Shown: positions 19,655 through 31,888, numbered from the stretch's first letter. The stretch is DNA of 64,000 nt from Tetrapyrgos nigripes (GCA_013368315.1 JAACJM010000222.1:1-64000); one strand, 5' to 3'. Numbers and translations: made by a program. Notes: generated from the letters alone by a model not told the origin.

Positions 19655-22600
19655 AAAACTCCTCTGCTACGTCGTCAGTAGGAGTTGTACAGTATACTGG
19701 ACAATTTTTGAACAATCGATATAGTGTGTTATACCCTTCTAGTGAGCGTACCTTTCCTTCAGAGTTAAAAGTGTTGGCAATCACTCGTAACCGACAGGTA
19801 CCCTCAATAACACTCAAAACTGAATTAATTGGCAAAATTACCAGCAGAAAAATCGACGCAGACACCCTAATAGACAGTGGTGCAGAAGGCATAATTATCA
19901 ACGGCCATTTCACATGAGAAAACCAACTAACCCTCCTTCCTATTAAAAGTCCATTCCCAGTACAAAATGTTGATGGTTCTGAAAACACCATGGGATGGGT
20001 ACAGCACTACACCATTCAAAAACTTTGTATCTACTCCCAGGACAACAAATCATATCATGAAGAAATAGCCAAATTCTATGTGATGGACATTGGAGATCAC
20101 AACATAATCCTTGGTACTGACTGGTTGGAAGAACACAATCCAGAAATAGATTGGTCGTTTACTAGAGTTAACATGTCTAGATGTCCCAAAACCTGCACCC
20201 TGGAACGACCCCCTGTTTTGAATTTACACACCAAACCCAAATCTCCCAAACCAACTGTTGACGATCCACGAACCAACCACAAGGATTATCAAGTAGCATG
20301 GTCAGAACCAATCGGACGATTTAAACCAATCATACAGCCAAAGGTTGTGGGTCAACGACACTGAATTCCCATACGATTGTTTCATCACTCTTCGGAATCT
20401 ACAGCTATCTTTACTGAAGAAGACTTTGGCCGGGATGAAGTTCCGAATCAATGGGAAAGAGAAGTGTTAGAAAAGTTGTTTGGAAAAGAAGAACAGGGCT
20501 CGACATCAGATTTAGAATTACCTATACGTGCTGGATTTACCAAAGCCCAAGAACTCGCAGAAGCAGCCCAAAAAATGAAAGAAGACACGTCGCTTACAGA
20601 TAAGATTCTGTCTCAATATCATCAATTTCTACCAGTTTTTGACAAACAAACTTCAGAACGGCTACCGAAACATGGCGAATGGGATCATGCTACTGAATTA
20701 AAACTGGACTTTGAACCTCACCCCTGCAAAACATATCCCCTATCACTGAACGAACAAAAGGAACTTGATGACTTTATTAAAGAAAATTTGGAAAAGGAAT
20801 ATATAAGACCGTTGAAGTCTCCCATGGCAAGTCCTTTCTTCTTTGTCGAGAAGAAAGACAGAAAAATACGCCCTGTACAGGACTATCGTGCATTAAATAA
20901 AGGAACCATAAAGAACGAATACCCTTTACCACTCATATCGGAACTCGTAGACAAACTCAAGGGGGCTCAAGTCTTTTCAAAGATTGACCTTAGATGGGGA
21001 TATAATAATGTATGAATAAAAGAAGGGGACAAGTGGAAAGCAGCATTTAAAACCAATAGAGGGCTTTTCAAACCAACAGTGATGTTCTTTGGTCTTATGA
21101 ACTCTCCTGCCACCTTCCAAGCAATGATGAATACTGTTTTCAAGGACCTTATCAATTCTGGGAAAGTTGTTATCTATATGGACAACATCTTGATATTTAT
21201 GGAGTCTTTGGAAGAACATCGGCACATGGTCAAGCAAGTACTTGCACGACTTCAGGAAAATGACCTATATGCCAAACCAGAGAAATGCACCTTCGAAACT
21301 GATTCAGTGGAATTCTTAGGCCTCATTGTTTCCCACAATACATTGGCTATGGATCCTGTCAAAGTCAAAGGCATCACCAAATGGCCAACCCCACGAAATG
21401 TCAAGGATGTTCAATCGTTCCTGGGGTTCGTGAACTTCTACTGTCATCTCATACGTGACTTTTCTAAGGTTGCTCGACCACTCTTCAACCTGACAAAGAA
21501 GGATGAACCATGGAAATGGTCAGATGAAACAGAAAGAGCCTTTCAGGCACTCAAAGATGTGTTCATGTCTTCACCAGTTCTCTTAATGCCTGATCATTCT
21601 AAACCATACTGAGTAGAAGTCGATGCTTCTGATTACACCACAGGAGGTATTTTACAACAAAAGGGACCTGATGACAAATGGCATCCAGTCGCCTATTTAT
21701 CGAAATCTTTATCTGAAACTGAACGTAACTACGACATTCATGATAAAGAATTGTTGGCAATTATACATGGATTAGAAGCTTGGCAACACTACCTCAAAGG
21801 GGGACCACATACTATCAAAATCCTCACTGATCACAAGAACTTGAAATACTTCACTACCGCTCAGAAACTTAGCTGGTGACAAGCAAGGATGGCCTTGTTT
21901 CTGACCAGATTTGACTTCATGTTAACCCATAAACCTGGAAGCCTCAATTGGAGTGATCCCCTTTTCCAAAGACCAGATCATAAAAAGGGGGTCGAAAACG
22001 ACAACAAAGACAGAGTATTACTCGATCCTAAGTTCTTCAGGATTCAAGCGACAAGACCAGGAGATGCTGAATTGAGAAGACGTATTAAAGATTGCCCAAA
22101 GAAAGACATTGAAGTTGTGAGTGCCCTGCAGGTCATCTTAAACAGCAGTCCATGCTCACTAGTCAAAAATTTACAGGAATAGAACTATGAAGACGGAATC
22201 ATCTTGTTCAGAGGAAAGATTTACATTCCAAACAAAGAGACATAGTCAAAATGCATCACAACAGCCTCACTGCAGGACATTCAGGCCAGTTTAAAACATA
22301 TGAACTGGTTAGCAGAGAGTTCTGGTGGCCCAGTATGTCAGTGTTTGTCCATGATTATGTTGAAGGATGCCAATTGACCAAGGCACAAAACCATCTGGCA
22401 CATGTACCATTAATCCCAAACAAAACACCAGAAAGACCTTTTGGCACAATTACAACCGACCTCATCACAGACCTTCCAGAATGTGAAGGTTTCAGTGCAA
22501 TTCATGTAATGGTAGACAGATCAACTAAAACTGTAGTAATCTCACCATGCCAGAAGGATATTGACAGTGACAGGACAATTGATGTGCTATTCAACAACAC

Positions 22601-23619
22601 TTGGCAATGTTATGGTCTTTGGGATAAGATGATATCAGACAGAGGACCTCAATTTGCGAGTCAGGCTATGAAAGGGATATATGCTAAGTTAGGTATTACC
22701 TCAGCACTTAGTACAGCTTATCACCCACAAACAGATGGAGAGACCGAAAGGTTTAACCAAGAGCTTGAACAGTATCTGTGAACCTTTTGCAACTATTGAC
22801 AAGATGATTGGGTCAAATACCTGCCTTACATGGAGTTCTGCCATAACACTCAAGTCCACTCTGCTACTGGAAAATCACCCTTCGAATTGCTCCATGGATA
22901 CCTTCCTCAACTCTTTCCTTCAATCAACCCTACCTCACACATCCCAAAAGTTGAAGAACGCCTTCAGAACTTAGAAGCACTACGGGAAGAATTGAAAGCA
23001 ACTCTGATGACTGCTGCAGAGTTGATGAAGAGACAAAATATGGATCATGTAAAAGAAGGGATGAAATTCAAAGTTGGGGACAAGGTACTACTGGATGGAA
23101 AGAACTTGAAGACCATGAGGCCAAAAGCTAAGTTGACAAATTGCTGTCATGGCCCATTCGAGATCACTGATGTAATCAGCAAAGTTAACTACCATCTCAA
23201 ACTGCCAAACACCTGGCAGATCCATCCACTCTTTCATGCTTTGCTTCTATCACCATACAAAGAAACTGAAGCCCATGGAGCAAACTACCCAGGCGAACCA
23301 GCTGAATTGCTTCCAGAAGACAACAAATATGATGTCAAAGCAATCTTGGATTCAAAACCAATGAGAAATCGATGGGGAGTGCAGTATCTAGTCAAATGGT
23401 TAGACTATTCCAACTCAGAGAATTCATGGGAACCAGCATCAGGGTTGATGAAACTAAAGGAGATGATCGAAACCTTCCATTGAGATCACCCAGATGTATA
23501 TCGTCCGCCAAACTTGGTATGAGCAGGATCTACAGTACGTTTGATGGGAATTAGCATGGAGGATATTTGGAAAAGTACATGTGTGCTCCAGGTGAAAGCA
23601 CAGCTTAAAGAGAGGGTAA
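19651..23619 (+). pseudogene. pol of copy B: PR-RT-RNaseH-IN-chromodomain, many stops
   Basis: Protease has LIDSGAEGIII near 19870. RT (20700-21600) has YMDNILIF instead of YMDD at about 21176-21199. A TGA at 21610 separates RT from RNase H (VDASDYTTGG, DKELLAII, LTDHKNLKYF). Integrase has HHNSLTAGH and lacks one Cys pair of its HHCC finger, with a deletion near 22367. It retains ITTDLITDLP, ISDRGPQF and HPQTDGETERFNQ. TGA replaces Arg codons at 22779 and 22797. The C-terminal chromodomain (YDVKAILDSK..YLVKWLDYSNSENSWEPASG) ends near 23450. The frame runs on without a stop into the 3' LTR, about 11 bp after KAQL. Confidence 0.85.
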
Positions 23620-24102
23620 TGTCACAAACTGCTACAGTTCTTTGTCCTCCTTCCTCTTCTACTACATTATTGAACCTGTTTTCTGATCATTCGTCTATCA
23701 CATTTCCTTGATAAACCTTTTTAACCTTATATTACTGACTTTGAACCTTATAAAACCTGTCAAACTCTATAATAACTGTCATCAATCTTCCTATCTTTCT
23801 TATCTACCATCTGTTCTTCCTGTCTTTGATTCGATCTCCTTATCTTTCTTAACCATATGGCATCATTCTATTTTTACTTACTTTTCCCATCCCTTCGTAT
23901 TTCTCATATATACCTGAGATCTTTTGTAACTGATTCCCCAGTTCATTCACTTTGTCTCTGCTCCATACTACTACACAGTGTAGAGCCTAGTCAGCTTACT
24001 CTTCTCCTCTACTCATATCTCTCTTTTTCAATCCATCGTCTTCTATCTGCTCTCTGATTGTGTGACTTGGGTGGTTATTTGAGTGTATCAGCAACCTTGA
24101 CA
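23620..24102 (+). repeat. 3' LTR of copy B (483 bp)
   Basis: TGTCACAAACTGC..ACCTTGACA, homologous to 16902-17402 with a short deletion in a ctctgctctg repeat. Followed by gatac, the TSD. Confidence 0.92.
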
Positions 24103-24764
24103 GATACAGCATGCAGTACAATGGTGAAGGCAAAAAGTAAGGATAAAAATGATTATCTAAGTATCAGTAAAGGAAATTTAAGGGCAGGAAAATATAAGAT
24201 ATACCTAAACAGGGCAGGCCCATTACAATAGTAGTTGGTTGTGTTGGCATTTATCACTTTGTAAAAGAATAGCGTAAATCTTAAGTAGTTCAATGTACTC
24301 AGATTTAAACCTTATGAGAAATACAATGTCATTCACGTTAAAACCTATAGCACTCTAAGCAGCTATTAAGTACTTAACAGATTGAGAAAGCTGGTAAGTG
24401 TGAAACGTTATGAAGCTACTCAAGATCTCTTACTTCAGGCAGAATGTAAGTTAAACAATGGTAGTAAATTCAAGTGCTTTAGTAGAGAAACTTGTAGATC
24501 TTGTGCAAAAGTATAAGAACATTCTATATTACAAAGAGAGTCAGTATGACTCAAATTAAAAGAAGACTACTGACTCAAACTGAAAGAAGATATACACATT
24601 TCAATCATTATGAGGCCTCTTACAGCTGTTTGCATAATTCATGACACCTGTCCGATCTGTGTGCCCATTGAGTAGATAGAAGAAAAAAAAACCTAAAAAA
24701 TAAACTTTGCCCATTTTTTGTGGGTGATGTGTCATCCCAAAGCTTCTCTTCACTGTCCACCACC
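24103..24764. other. Unassigned AT-rich sequence
   Basis: No open frame or repeat that I recognise between copy B and the IS630-like transposase. Its last 100 bp may be the 5' flank of that transposon. Confidence 0.4.
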
Positions 24765-25340
24765 ATGGTTGCTCATGAAAGGATCTCTGATGACCTCAAG
24801 CTTGCTGCTATCTGTCTTTATGAGAATGGTCTTCTTGATCTGGATGATGTTCTAGCCTGTGTTGGCTTTTCTAGAAGAACTTTCTTCTGTGCACTTTGTT
24901 TATGGCAACATGAAGGCATTGTCTCAAAGCACAAATCATATCATGTAGGCCATCCATGCACTCTCAACATGGAGGACCATCAATATCTTCTCATGCTTGT
25001 CAACCACAATCCAGAGTGGTTTCTAGATGAACTACATGACTTGATGGATGAAAACCAGCACATTGCCGTCCACTTCACCACTATCCATAGAAAACTCAAA
25101 CACGCTGGCATATCTGTCAAGGACCTGCAGATCATTGCACAAGAGTGGAATCCAGACTGTCAAGCAGACTACTGTAGCACAGTTGCCAGATTCCAACCCA
25201 AACAACTTATTTTCCTTGGTGAGATGTCCAAAGACAAGCAAACCATGCAACGACGAAAGGGACAAGCTAGGAAAGGTGTTAGGGCTTGTTGGCAAGGGGT
25301 TCGATCAGGCCTGTATTTTGAAAGTATGTCACGGATCTGA
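24765..25340 (+). pseudogene. IS630/Tc1-like transposase, N-terminal half only
   Basis: Open frame of 192 codons. The ATG at 24765 in a good context (caccATGg) is preferred over upstream GTG codons. It has an N-terminal helix-turn-helix region (DLKLAAICLYENGLLDLDDVLACVGFS-like), then a second binding region with GHPCTLNMEDHQYL and NHNPEWFLDELHDLM. The start of the catalytic domain follows, where FLGEMSKDKQTMQRR replaces the usual FLDEVSKD type motif. So the first catalytic Asp appears changed to Gly. The frame ends at 25338-25340 before the second and third acidic residues. This resembles a transposase family common in agaricomycetes. The copy is a truncated relic. Confidence 0.6.
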
Positions 25341-27328
25341 AAAAGTCATGTAAAAGTTGCAAAAAGCCAGTTTGCCATTTTACTGATGAAGGCAATATAC
25401 TGTGGCCTTGTATTATATATTTAATACAGCTAATGCTGCACCCCTACTATGGGCCTCATAACTTGCCATGCAAAGAAGTGGCATCTTTCCCCAGTCAAAG
25501 TAAGTATGAGCTCAAAGATAAGATAAGAGAAATACTCGATTATTGTATCTTGTTACATCACACACATTCATTTAAACGTTACTTTGTCACTTCAGGGTAC
25601 ATTGGTATGGACATATGTATGCTATATTACTATAGTATGTGTACTTATAGCAGTAAACACAGAATCTCAGATCTGGGGTTTAGTGTGCCATTGATTGGAA
25701 TCAGAAGAAGGACGGGAGTAGCATCTAGCAATTGTCTGGAGGTATGTTTATTTGGAGTTGGATCTCTGACATCAGGAAAATCATCCCCAGATAATTGTGT
25801 GCTAATATTCTGATAATTCTGATAACCCATGTAATCCCAAGAATTTGAGATAATTCCATGGCATTCTGGAGACTTCTGATATTTTACAAGACATGGTGAG
25901 TGACTGGAAGAATTCTGAAGAAATTACCTGCAAGATAGAGCAATGAATGTTCACAAATCTGTCTTACTATTCTTAATTTGTTTTCCTCTTTAGTAGAAGG
26001 TAATGTAGGAACTGTACACATTCAAAATGAGTACATGCAGGGACATCTCTGGAGGACCACTACTAGCAGCAGAATTATTGATAGGTTACCAATAATTACA
26101 ACGAAATATAATAGCAAATAAGTAACAAAGTAGATAAGTCTTGAGCTCAGGTTGCACTGTCTGAGTATAAGATAGTCCAGGATCTGACAGGCAACTTATG
26201 GAAGCAAGAACCGATGAGGTAGTTTGCTAGTAGGGTCTGCAAAACTTAGCAATTTTCACAACTTGGGGACTCAGGTGCAGACTGGGCTGCTTTAGCTGGG
26301 TGATGCAGTCATGAGACTTGGAATTCATGCAGAGTTTCAATTGTTTGTTGATTAACGGCTGCAAACAACTTCAGTTAGCATTCATTTCTTTCCTTCCCCC
26401 TGCATCAAGGTCCTTCAGCTCTTCCTCTCTTCCCCACTCTCTCATCAGCTGGTGTGCAAACCTTTCAGCCTTCCTCAATATGTAGCTGACATTTCTGACT
26501 TACTAGGGCATATATTTAAGTGTTGCCAGTTGTACATTCATGTCCAAGGTGCATCATTCTATTTGTGTATATCATATACTGTTTTATCTTACCTCACCTT
26601 TATTGTTCAGGTATCTACCTTTGACATTCACGGATGATTTGAGTATCCTTGTTACTTCCTGACAAACAGAATGATTGACTGATAACTGTACATTCATAGT
26701 GTAACATGTTTGACATCATCCTTGACCCATGTCTGAAGTTCCCTTTGTTCTGTGTTCCTACTTAGTTTGATATGTAGGCTATCCTCATGTATTTTGTGTA
26801 CATAGTCCTCTAGATACAATATACATCTACTTGATCCCTTTTTTCTCTGAACAACTAAGAGGCATTGGAATGAAGGCCAAAATAATGCTGTGATAATGGT
26901 GAACTATTCCATTCTAACTTGCGATAATTTACCTGTAACTTTACTAATTCACAAAGGGGACTGCAGAATTCTGATAATTATTGACATCCTCATATTATTC
27001 GAAATTATCAAGGATTATCACAACATTATCCACTGACTGTTTTCCTGATGGACTGGCACTTTTCGCCAACTCTGGCAGAAACAAAACCAAAGTCACCAGG
27101 GGTATGTCAATGACCTCAGGGTCCAGATATCATGCATCTGAGATGAAGACCAGTATCAGCATTTTGTCACTACTAGCATGTCGCCAAAGATACTTACTGT
27201 CAGAACCCAGGATTTTATCCACCATAGTAGTACCATCTCCAAGCCAATAAAACCTATTCTTCACACCTTCATCCAAGATTCATAGTCAAAGTCTTCATTA
27301 ACCCAAAGCCAGCCAAGATGAGGTCTTT
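25341..27328. other. Unassigned AT-rich region
   Basis: Contains several ataattctgataa-like words (near 25813 and 26966) that might mark ends of a decayed element. The surrounding sequences do not form convincing inverted repeats. Short open frames (25433-25813 and 26981-27250) have no recognisable domains. Nothing can be called with confidence. Confidence 0.4.
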
Positions 27329-27663
27329 GTTGGAATTTTATATTGATCTATACTTACAATGAACACTTATATCTTTCTCTCCACTTTGCTAGTATACATG
27401 ATCCACTTGTATCCACATATGCACCACTTACTTTCCACTATGCTCCATACTTACATTGTTTCTTACATCATTAACTCCAGACTGATATCAGACATTACAT
27501 CGTAGTATCTGCTTTACACCACTGTACTATATTTATGGACTCATGCAGCCACAGTAGCTAACAGTATAAATATTTAGTAGTTCACTGTCTATACCTTCAG
27601 AGCCCACAATAGTATTTGTCACCTTGCTTGTTAAACAAGTGTCCTCATATTCATTTATTGTCA
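27329..27663 (+). repeat. 5' LTR of the copia relic (335 bp)
   Basis: Starts TGTTGGAATT and ends TTATTGTCA. Directly followed by taggttatggaccctg, which resembles the PBS region of copia elements, and 58 bp later by the gag ATG. No second copy is present in the window, so the boundaries rest on the TG..CA ends and the position. Confidence 0.6.
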
Positions 27664-27721
27664 TAGGTTATGGACCCTGCCCTAGCCTAAACATATCTCA
27701 TCGTCTAGCTCTTGACATTGT

Positions 27722-30261
27722 ATGACTAGTAGCTCGCAACGCTATAGTTCAAGGCATGGATCGCCAGTACCTAGAGTGGACAAACCCAGAACCAGATCTC
27801 AGTCAGGATCAAGAAATCAGTCTAGAAGAGGCAGTCCCAGATGACAGCAGTATATCCCACCAGCACCAGATCTCTATTGCGCATATCAGGCACATGTCTA
27901 CAATTACAACAACTTCATTGATCATTTTTGGGACATAGAAACTAAAGAATTCTTCTGGTGCGACAACACAGCACATCTCTGCCCAAATCACTATAACAAT
28001 ATCCCATTACCACCAAACACAAACACAAATCCTTGGGGCAAGAACCACTTATCAACAGTCATCAAGAATGCACAGGTACAGGTAATTGGCAGGTACCCAT
28101 CCAGGTACCCATATCTGTATCCAGTGGGTACAGGTACCTGACACAGCCACACCCACTGGATACAGATACTCCTGAATATGGGTTTAAGTTTTGAGAAGAA
28201 TTAATACCTGCAGATACTTCAAAAAACTCGAATTTTTCTATCTAAACTTCTAATTAATATTAATATAGTGTACCTATCATAAATACATACTATTGATTGT
28301 GCTTTGTCTTTGAGACCAGAAACATGTGAGAGTAAGTCCCACATCCAAATACAGATGCTGCCACATGAGGTTCCCATGGCCAAACTGTGGCTGAAATTGC
28401 AGAAAGTCGAAAATTCATCTAAAAAGCAGCAAAACACTTGCTCAAAAAATATTTTAGAAAGTAATCATCATATGCTAATCCATATATAGCTTCTACAAGT
28501 ACAGAGCACTAATTTTGCGAAATACCTGCAGAAAGCCCATGGATATCATGTATCTGCAGGTACCTGTGGGTTGGATACTCCAGATATGGGTTACCCAAGG
28601 TCAATTACCTGCCAGATACAGGTTTGACTTTTGGAAAGGTCCAGATACAGGTTACCCACAGGTATACCCATGCTGAGCCCTACACAGCACCACTGCCACT
28701 GAATCCACTCATATTTCCACCTCCAGGACAGCCACAGGAAGCTGCACCACAGCCCTCCACATCACCAGAACCACAGCCGTCAGCATCATCAGTACCAGAG
28801 GCCCCAGAACAGCCACCAAAAGGAGACCCATAGCCACCTCTATCAAATCCTCCATCACATCATTCACCAGATCCCAACCCAAATCCAGATCCACCTAACC
28901 CACTGTCTCCACTATCCAATCCTGATCTCAATCCATCCAAACCAGATGATACAATTGATTCAGATTTGGATGACGATATGTCTAAAGCAACTAAAGCATC
29001 GATAAAGTTACAAAACTCGAGAAGGATGAATCTAATTGGAGTACATGGGTAAAAAGAGTACAGAGAGCAGCAGGATCTATCACATATGATAAGTATCTGA
29101 CTACAGCACCCACATCAGCAGCAGACAAACAACAGCAGGATAAAGACCTGTTGAACAGCATTATTGGCACTTTACCAGATACTATTTTTAGGTGTTACAA
29201 GAACAAAGCGACATCAAAAGAATTGTGGGATGCATTGAAACAGGATTATGACACCAAAGATCCCCTCACCAAAGCCAGCTTGGAAAAGTGACTCTTTTCC
29301 CTTACATGTACCAATCCTGCTAAGGTTGGTAAACACCTCGACAATCTCATTGCAATCATGGACAAACTTGCTGAATGTGGAGTTACTATTCCCAATTCCC
29401 AATTCAAATTGGCCATCATCTCTTCTACTCCCAATATGTATCAAGCCACCATCAAAGCCCTCATCACTGTTTATAGAGAAGAACCAAACAAGTGGACACC
29501 AGAAATGTTGAAGCTCAGGGCAAGAACTTCACTTCTAGCTCCAACAAATCCCAAGAATCTGTGAACTACTCCAACAATAACTTCTGAGGCAGAGAGCATG
29601 GCAGAGGAAGAGGAAGAGGAGGAAGAGGTAGAGGAGGATCATCATTCAGAGGTCAAGGAAATTTCAGAGGAAGAGGCCGAGGTGGAGCAACAATCAAACA
29701 AGGGAAGAACTGAGCTGTTATAATTGCAGAGGACTTGGTCATTTCTCCAAAGATTGTCCATCTAAGCACATGTGGTGCATTAATGTTGCCAGAGAACATC
29801 AAGATGATAGGAATTACAGAGAAGACAGAAGAAATGGAGAGAATGGACAACAAAGGAATGGAAAAGGAAAGGATACAGCAAGCAGTACCAGAGAAAGAAA
29901 CGAAGAAGATAGTGATGAAGGAAGTTGGATGGCCATTAAAATTCTGGAGATCAAAGATTTTATTGATCACCCCACCATTAATTGCTCTGACATAGCCAAA
30001 GAAGCAGCTTTCAAAGCATTGGAAGATACTCCACCAGTTCTATTTGACTCTGGATGCTCATCCCATATGTCCCCACTCCAAGATCAATTACAAAACTACC
30101 AAACTATTCCCACTCGTCGAATCCAAGCTGCTAACTCTGATACATTTATATCCCAAGGGAAAGGCACCCTATACATTGAGACAGTTGATACAAAGGAGAA
30201 ACCCCACTTCTTACCACTATGTGACACTCTCTACTGCCCAGACATGCCCAGTACACTAGTA
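27722..30261 (+). pseudogene. copia gag and protease region
   Basis: The ATG at 27722 starts a Ser/Arg-rich segment with a TGA near 27839. It continues through HFWDIETKEFFWCDNTAHLCP to about 28067, where a GGTACC-rich insertion interrupts. After 28688 comes a Pro-rich linker, then the copia-type gag domain (about 28980-29560; NSIIGTLPDTIF, LWDALKQDYDTKDP, MDKLAECGV). An RGG-rich stretch and a CCHC knuckle CYNCRGLGHFSKDC near 29715-29760 follow. The protease has LFDSGCSSHMSP near 30040, and the frame stops at the Tc1 insertion. Frameshifts lie near 29030 and 29570, and a TGA at 29290. Confidence 0.75.
28075..28680. mobile_element. GGTACC/CAGGTA-rich insertion within copia gag (about 606 bp)
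   Basis: Interrupts gag between the HLCPNHYNN segment and the Pro-rich linker. Both ends are rich in ggtacc(c/t), ggtaaccc and caggta words. The centre (28190-28500) is AT-rich. Flanks tgcacag (28068-28074) and tacacag (28681-28687) may be a decayed 7-8 bp TSD, as in hAT elements. The ends do not form a clean inverted repeat, so the class is open. Confidence 0.45.
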
Positions 30262-30471
30262 CAGTGGGTCAAAAAATTGTCCACATGTTTCGCATTTTTG
30301 GAAAGATTGCCAATTTAAGCAATACTGAGTAGAGATATTAAAATGTGGTCAGTGATGGGCAGAAAGCCCTTGATAAACGCTACAATATTCTGTCTGTTTT
30401 GTCTTATTTGGCTTAAAACTCATGGAGATATGACTGATTTAAAATGGTATGTCATTTGGACAATTTTTTGA
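30262..30471 (+). repeat. Left 210-bp TIR of the Tc1 element
   Basis: Pairs with the reverse complement of 31679-31888, differing by a few substitutions. Ends inward at ggacaattttttga, itself a repeat of the outer tcaaaaaattgtcc motif in inverse orientation. Each TIR thus carries two transposase-site-like words, one at each end. Confidence 0.9.
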
Positions 30472-30501
30472 CATGCAAGTGAAAATACAGAAAGTGCTAG
30501 C

Positions 30502-31518
30502 TCAGTACTTGGTATGCCCTCCTTTGGCCTTCAACACAGCCTCAATCCTTCTAGGCATGCTCCTGATCAATTTCTGACAATCTTCTTCTGTGATTTCATC
30601 CCACTTTTCAGCTGCTCTGTCCCATATTTCCCAAACTCCAGAGGGTGCTGTGTCATATCCATTGAGCTTGTGTTTGAGGGTTGTCCAGAGGTGTTCAATG
30701 GGGTTCAGGTCAGGAGATTGAGCAGGCCAGCTCATGCAATGGATGTTGTTGTCTTCAAACCACTTGGTGGCCAGTTTTGACTTGTGTTTAGGATCATTGT
30801 CTTGCTGAAAAATGGCCACCTCTGGATCAACACCCAAAATATCCATGCTCTCCAGAAGGTTGTTCTCCAAAATGTCCACATACTGCTCTGCATTCATCCT
30901 GCCCTCCACCTCTGCCATGTTTCCAACTCCTTCCCACCCCATACATCCCCACACCATGATATTTCCTCCTCCAAATTTGACTGTTTCCACCACATTTCTC
31001 TCTCCCAAGGATTCACCCTTCCTCCCCCACACATACTGCTGTCCATCTGACCCATATCGATTGATTTTAGTCTCATCTGACCAAATAACCCTTTTCCAGT
31101 CATCCACAGTCCAGTTTCTGTACTTCTGTGCAAAGTTTAAACGAGCCTTCCTGTGAGCTGCAGTGAGTTTGGGCTTCTTCTTCGTTTTAGATGTGTCCAC
31201 ATCATGCCTGAGAAGGGAATTTCGAATGGTTTGGGTGGAGACAGGTTGGTCAAGGAGGGGATTGATGTTTCTGGCCACTTCTGTAGCATTTTCAGCTTTG
31301 CCAGTGTTGATTTGTTGGATAGCAGCACGTTCATCAGTGGTAGACAGCTTTCTAGGACGCCCTGCTTGATGGTTCTCCTTGTCAGGATACATCTCTTTGG
31401 CCAGAGAAGCAATCTTTGACTTGGATACCCCAGTTTTAGCAGAGATTTCCCTGGATGAAGCAGAAGTTTGGAGGAGAGAGAGGATATTGTCTTTCTGGGT
31501 GGATGTGATGGGTCTCAT
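30502..31518 (-). CDS. Tc1/mariner transposase (DD34E)
   Basis: Cuts and pastes the element via its TIRs. The frame opens at 31608, but the Met at 31518 (MRPITSTQKDN) is preferred. It starts just below a TATA box (31553-31560), leaving about 35 bp, and begins the conserved HTH region. From that start the protein has 338 residues, the usual Tc1 length. The N-terminal paired-type HTHs (NILSLLQTSASSREISAKTGVS, then STQTIRNSLL) are joined by a GRPRKLS hook. The catalytic triad is Asp in VIWSDETKINRYG, Asp in IFQQDNDPKH and Glu in SPDLNPIEHLW, the last two separated by 34 residues. No damage is visible, so it may be active. Confidence 0.92.
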   Translation of the reverse strand: MRPITSTQKDNILSLLQTSASSREISAKTGVSKSKIASLAKEMYPDKENHQAGRPRKLSTTDERAAIQQINTGKAENATEVARNINPLLDQPVSTQTIRNSLLRHDVDTSKTKKKPKLTAAHRKARLNFAQKYRNWTVDDWKRVIWSDETKINRYGSDGQQYVWGRKGESLGERNVVETVKFGGGNIMVWGCMGWEGVGNMAEVEGRMNAEQYVDILENNLLESMDILGVDPEVAIFQQDNDPKHKSKLATKWFEDNNIHCMSWPAQSPDLNPIEHLWTTLKHKLNGYDTAPSGVWEIWDRAAEKWDEITEEDCQKLIRSMPRRIEAVLKAKGGHTKY

Positions 31519-31552
31519 GATTTGATGAGGGCTATAGAACAACTGGATGCCC

Positions 31553-31560
31553 TTATATAT
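31553..31560 (-). promoter_or_regulatory. TATA box of the Tc1 transposase gene
   Basis: The minus strand reads ccatatataagg about 35 bp upstream of the preferred start at 31518. This spacing supports the shorter start over the upstream Met at 31608, which would lie above the TATA box. Confidence 0.5.
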
Positions 31561-31678
31561 GGTCCAGCTGGCAGCTATGATATCATTATGATGTAGCCAT
31601 TGCATCATTGTACAACTCCACTTATGATGTCATCTATGAGACATCACATAGTTACAATACTGATTTTGAAGTGGCAAC

Positions 31679-31888
31679 TCAAAAAATTGTCCAAATGACA
31701 TACCATTTTAAATCAATCATATCTCCATGAGTTTTGAGCCAAATAGGACAAATAAAACAGATTATTGTAGCTCTTATCAAGGGCGTTCTGCCCATCACTG
31801 ACCACATTTCAATATCTCTACTCAGTATTGCTTAAATTGGCAATCTTTCCAAAAATGCGAAACATGTGGACAATTTTTTGACCCACTG
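31679..31888 (-). repeat. Right 210-bp TIR of the Tc1 element
   Basis: Reverse complement of 30262-30471 with few differences. The outer end is CCCACTG followed by TA. Confidence 0.9.

Larger units (their letters stand above)
16902..24102 (+). mobile_element. Family-1 chromovirus copy B, full length but heavily mutated
   Basis: Two LTRs (16902-17402 and 23620-24102) lie in a perfect 5-bp TSD gatac (16897-16901 and 24103-24107). The order is leader with ORF0 relic, gag, and pol with chromodomain ending directly at the polypurine tract (aaagagagggtaa) before the 3' LTR. It carries at least ten nonsense changes, many of them CGA to TGA relative to copy C. It also has deletions in gag (near 19115) and at the integrase zinc finger. 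It inserted about 95 bp outside the DDE/Ulp1 transposon. Confidence 0.92.
30262..31888 (-). mobile_element. Intact Tc1/mariner element
   Basis: 1627 bp with long, near-identical inverted repeats of about 210 bp (30262-30471 and 31679-31888) beginning CAGTGGGTCAAAAAATTG. It is flanked by the TA duplication (30260-30261 and 31889-31890) and encodes one uninterrupted transposase on the minus strand. It lies inside the copia protease-integrase region. The intact ORF and near-identical ends suggest recent insertion. Confidence 0.93.

Noticed and set aside
31519..31608. Upstream start codon of the Tc1 transposase
   Set aside because: It lies above the TATA box and adds 30 residues without family similarity. 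The Met at 31518 fits better.
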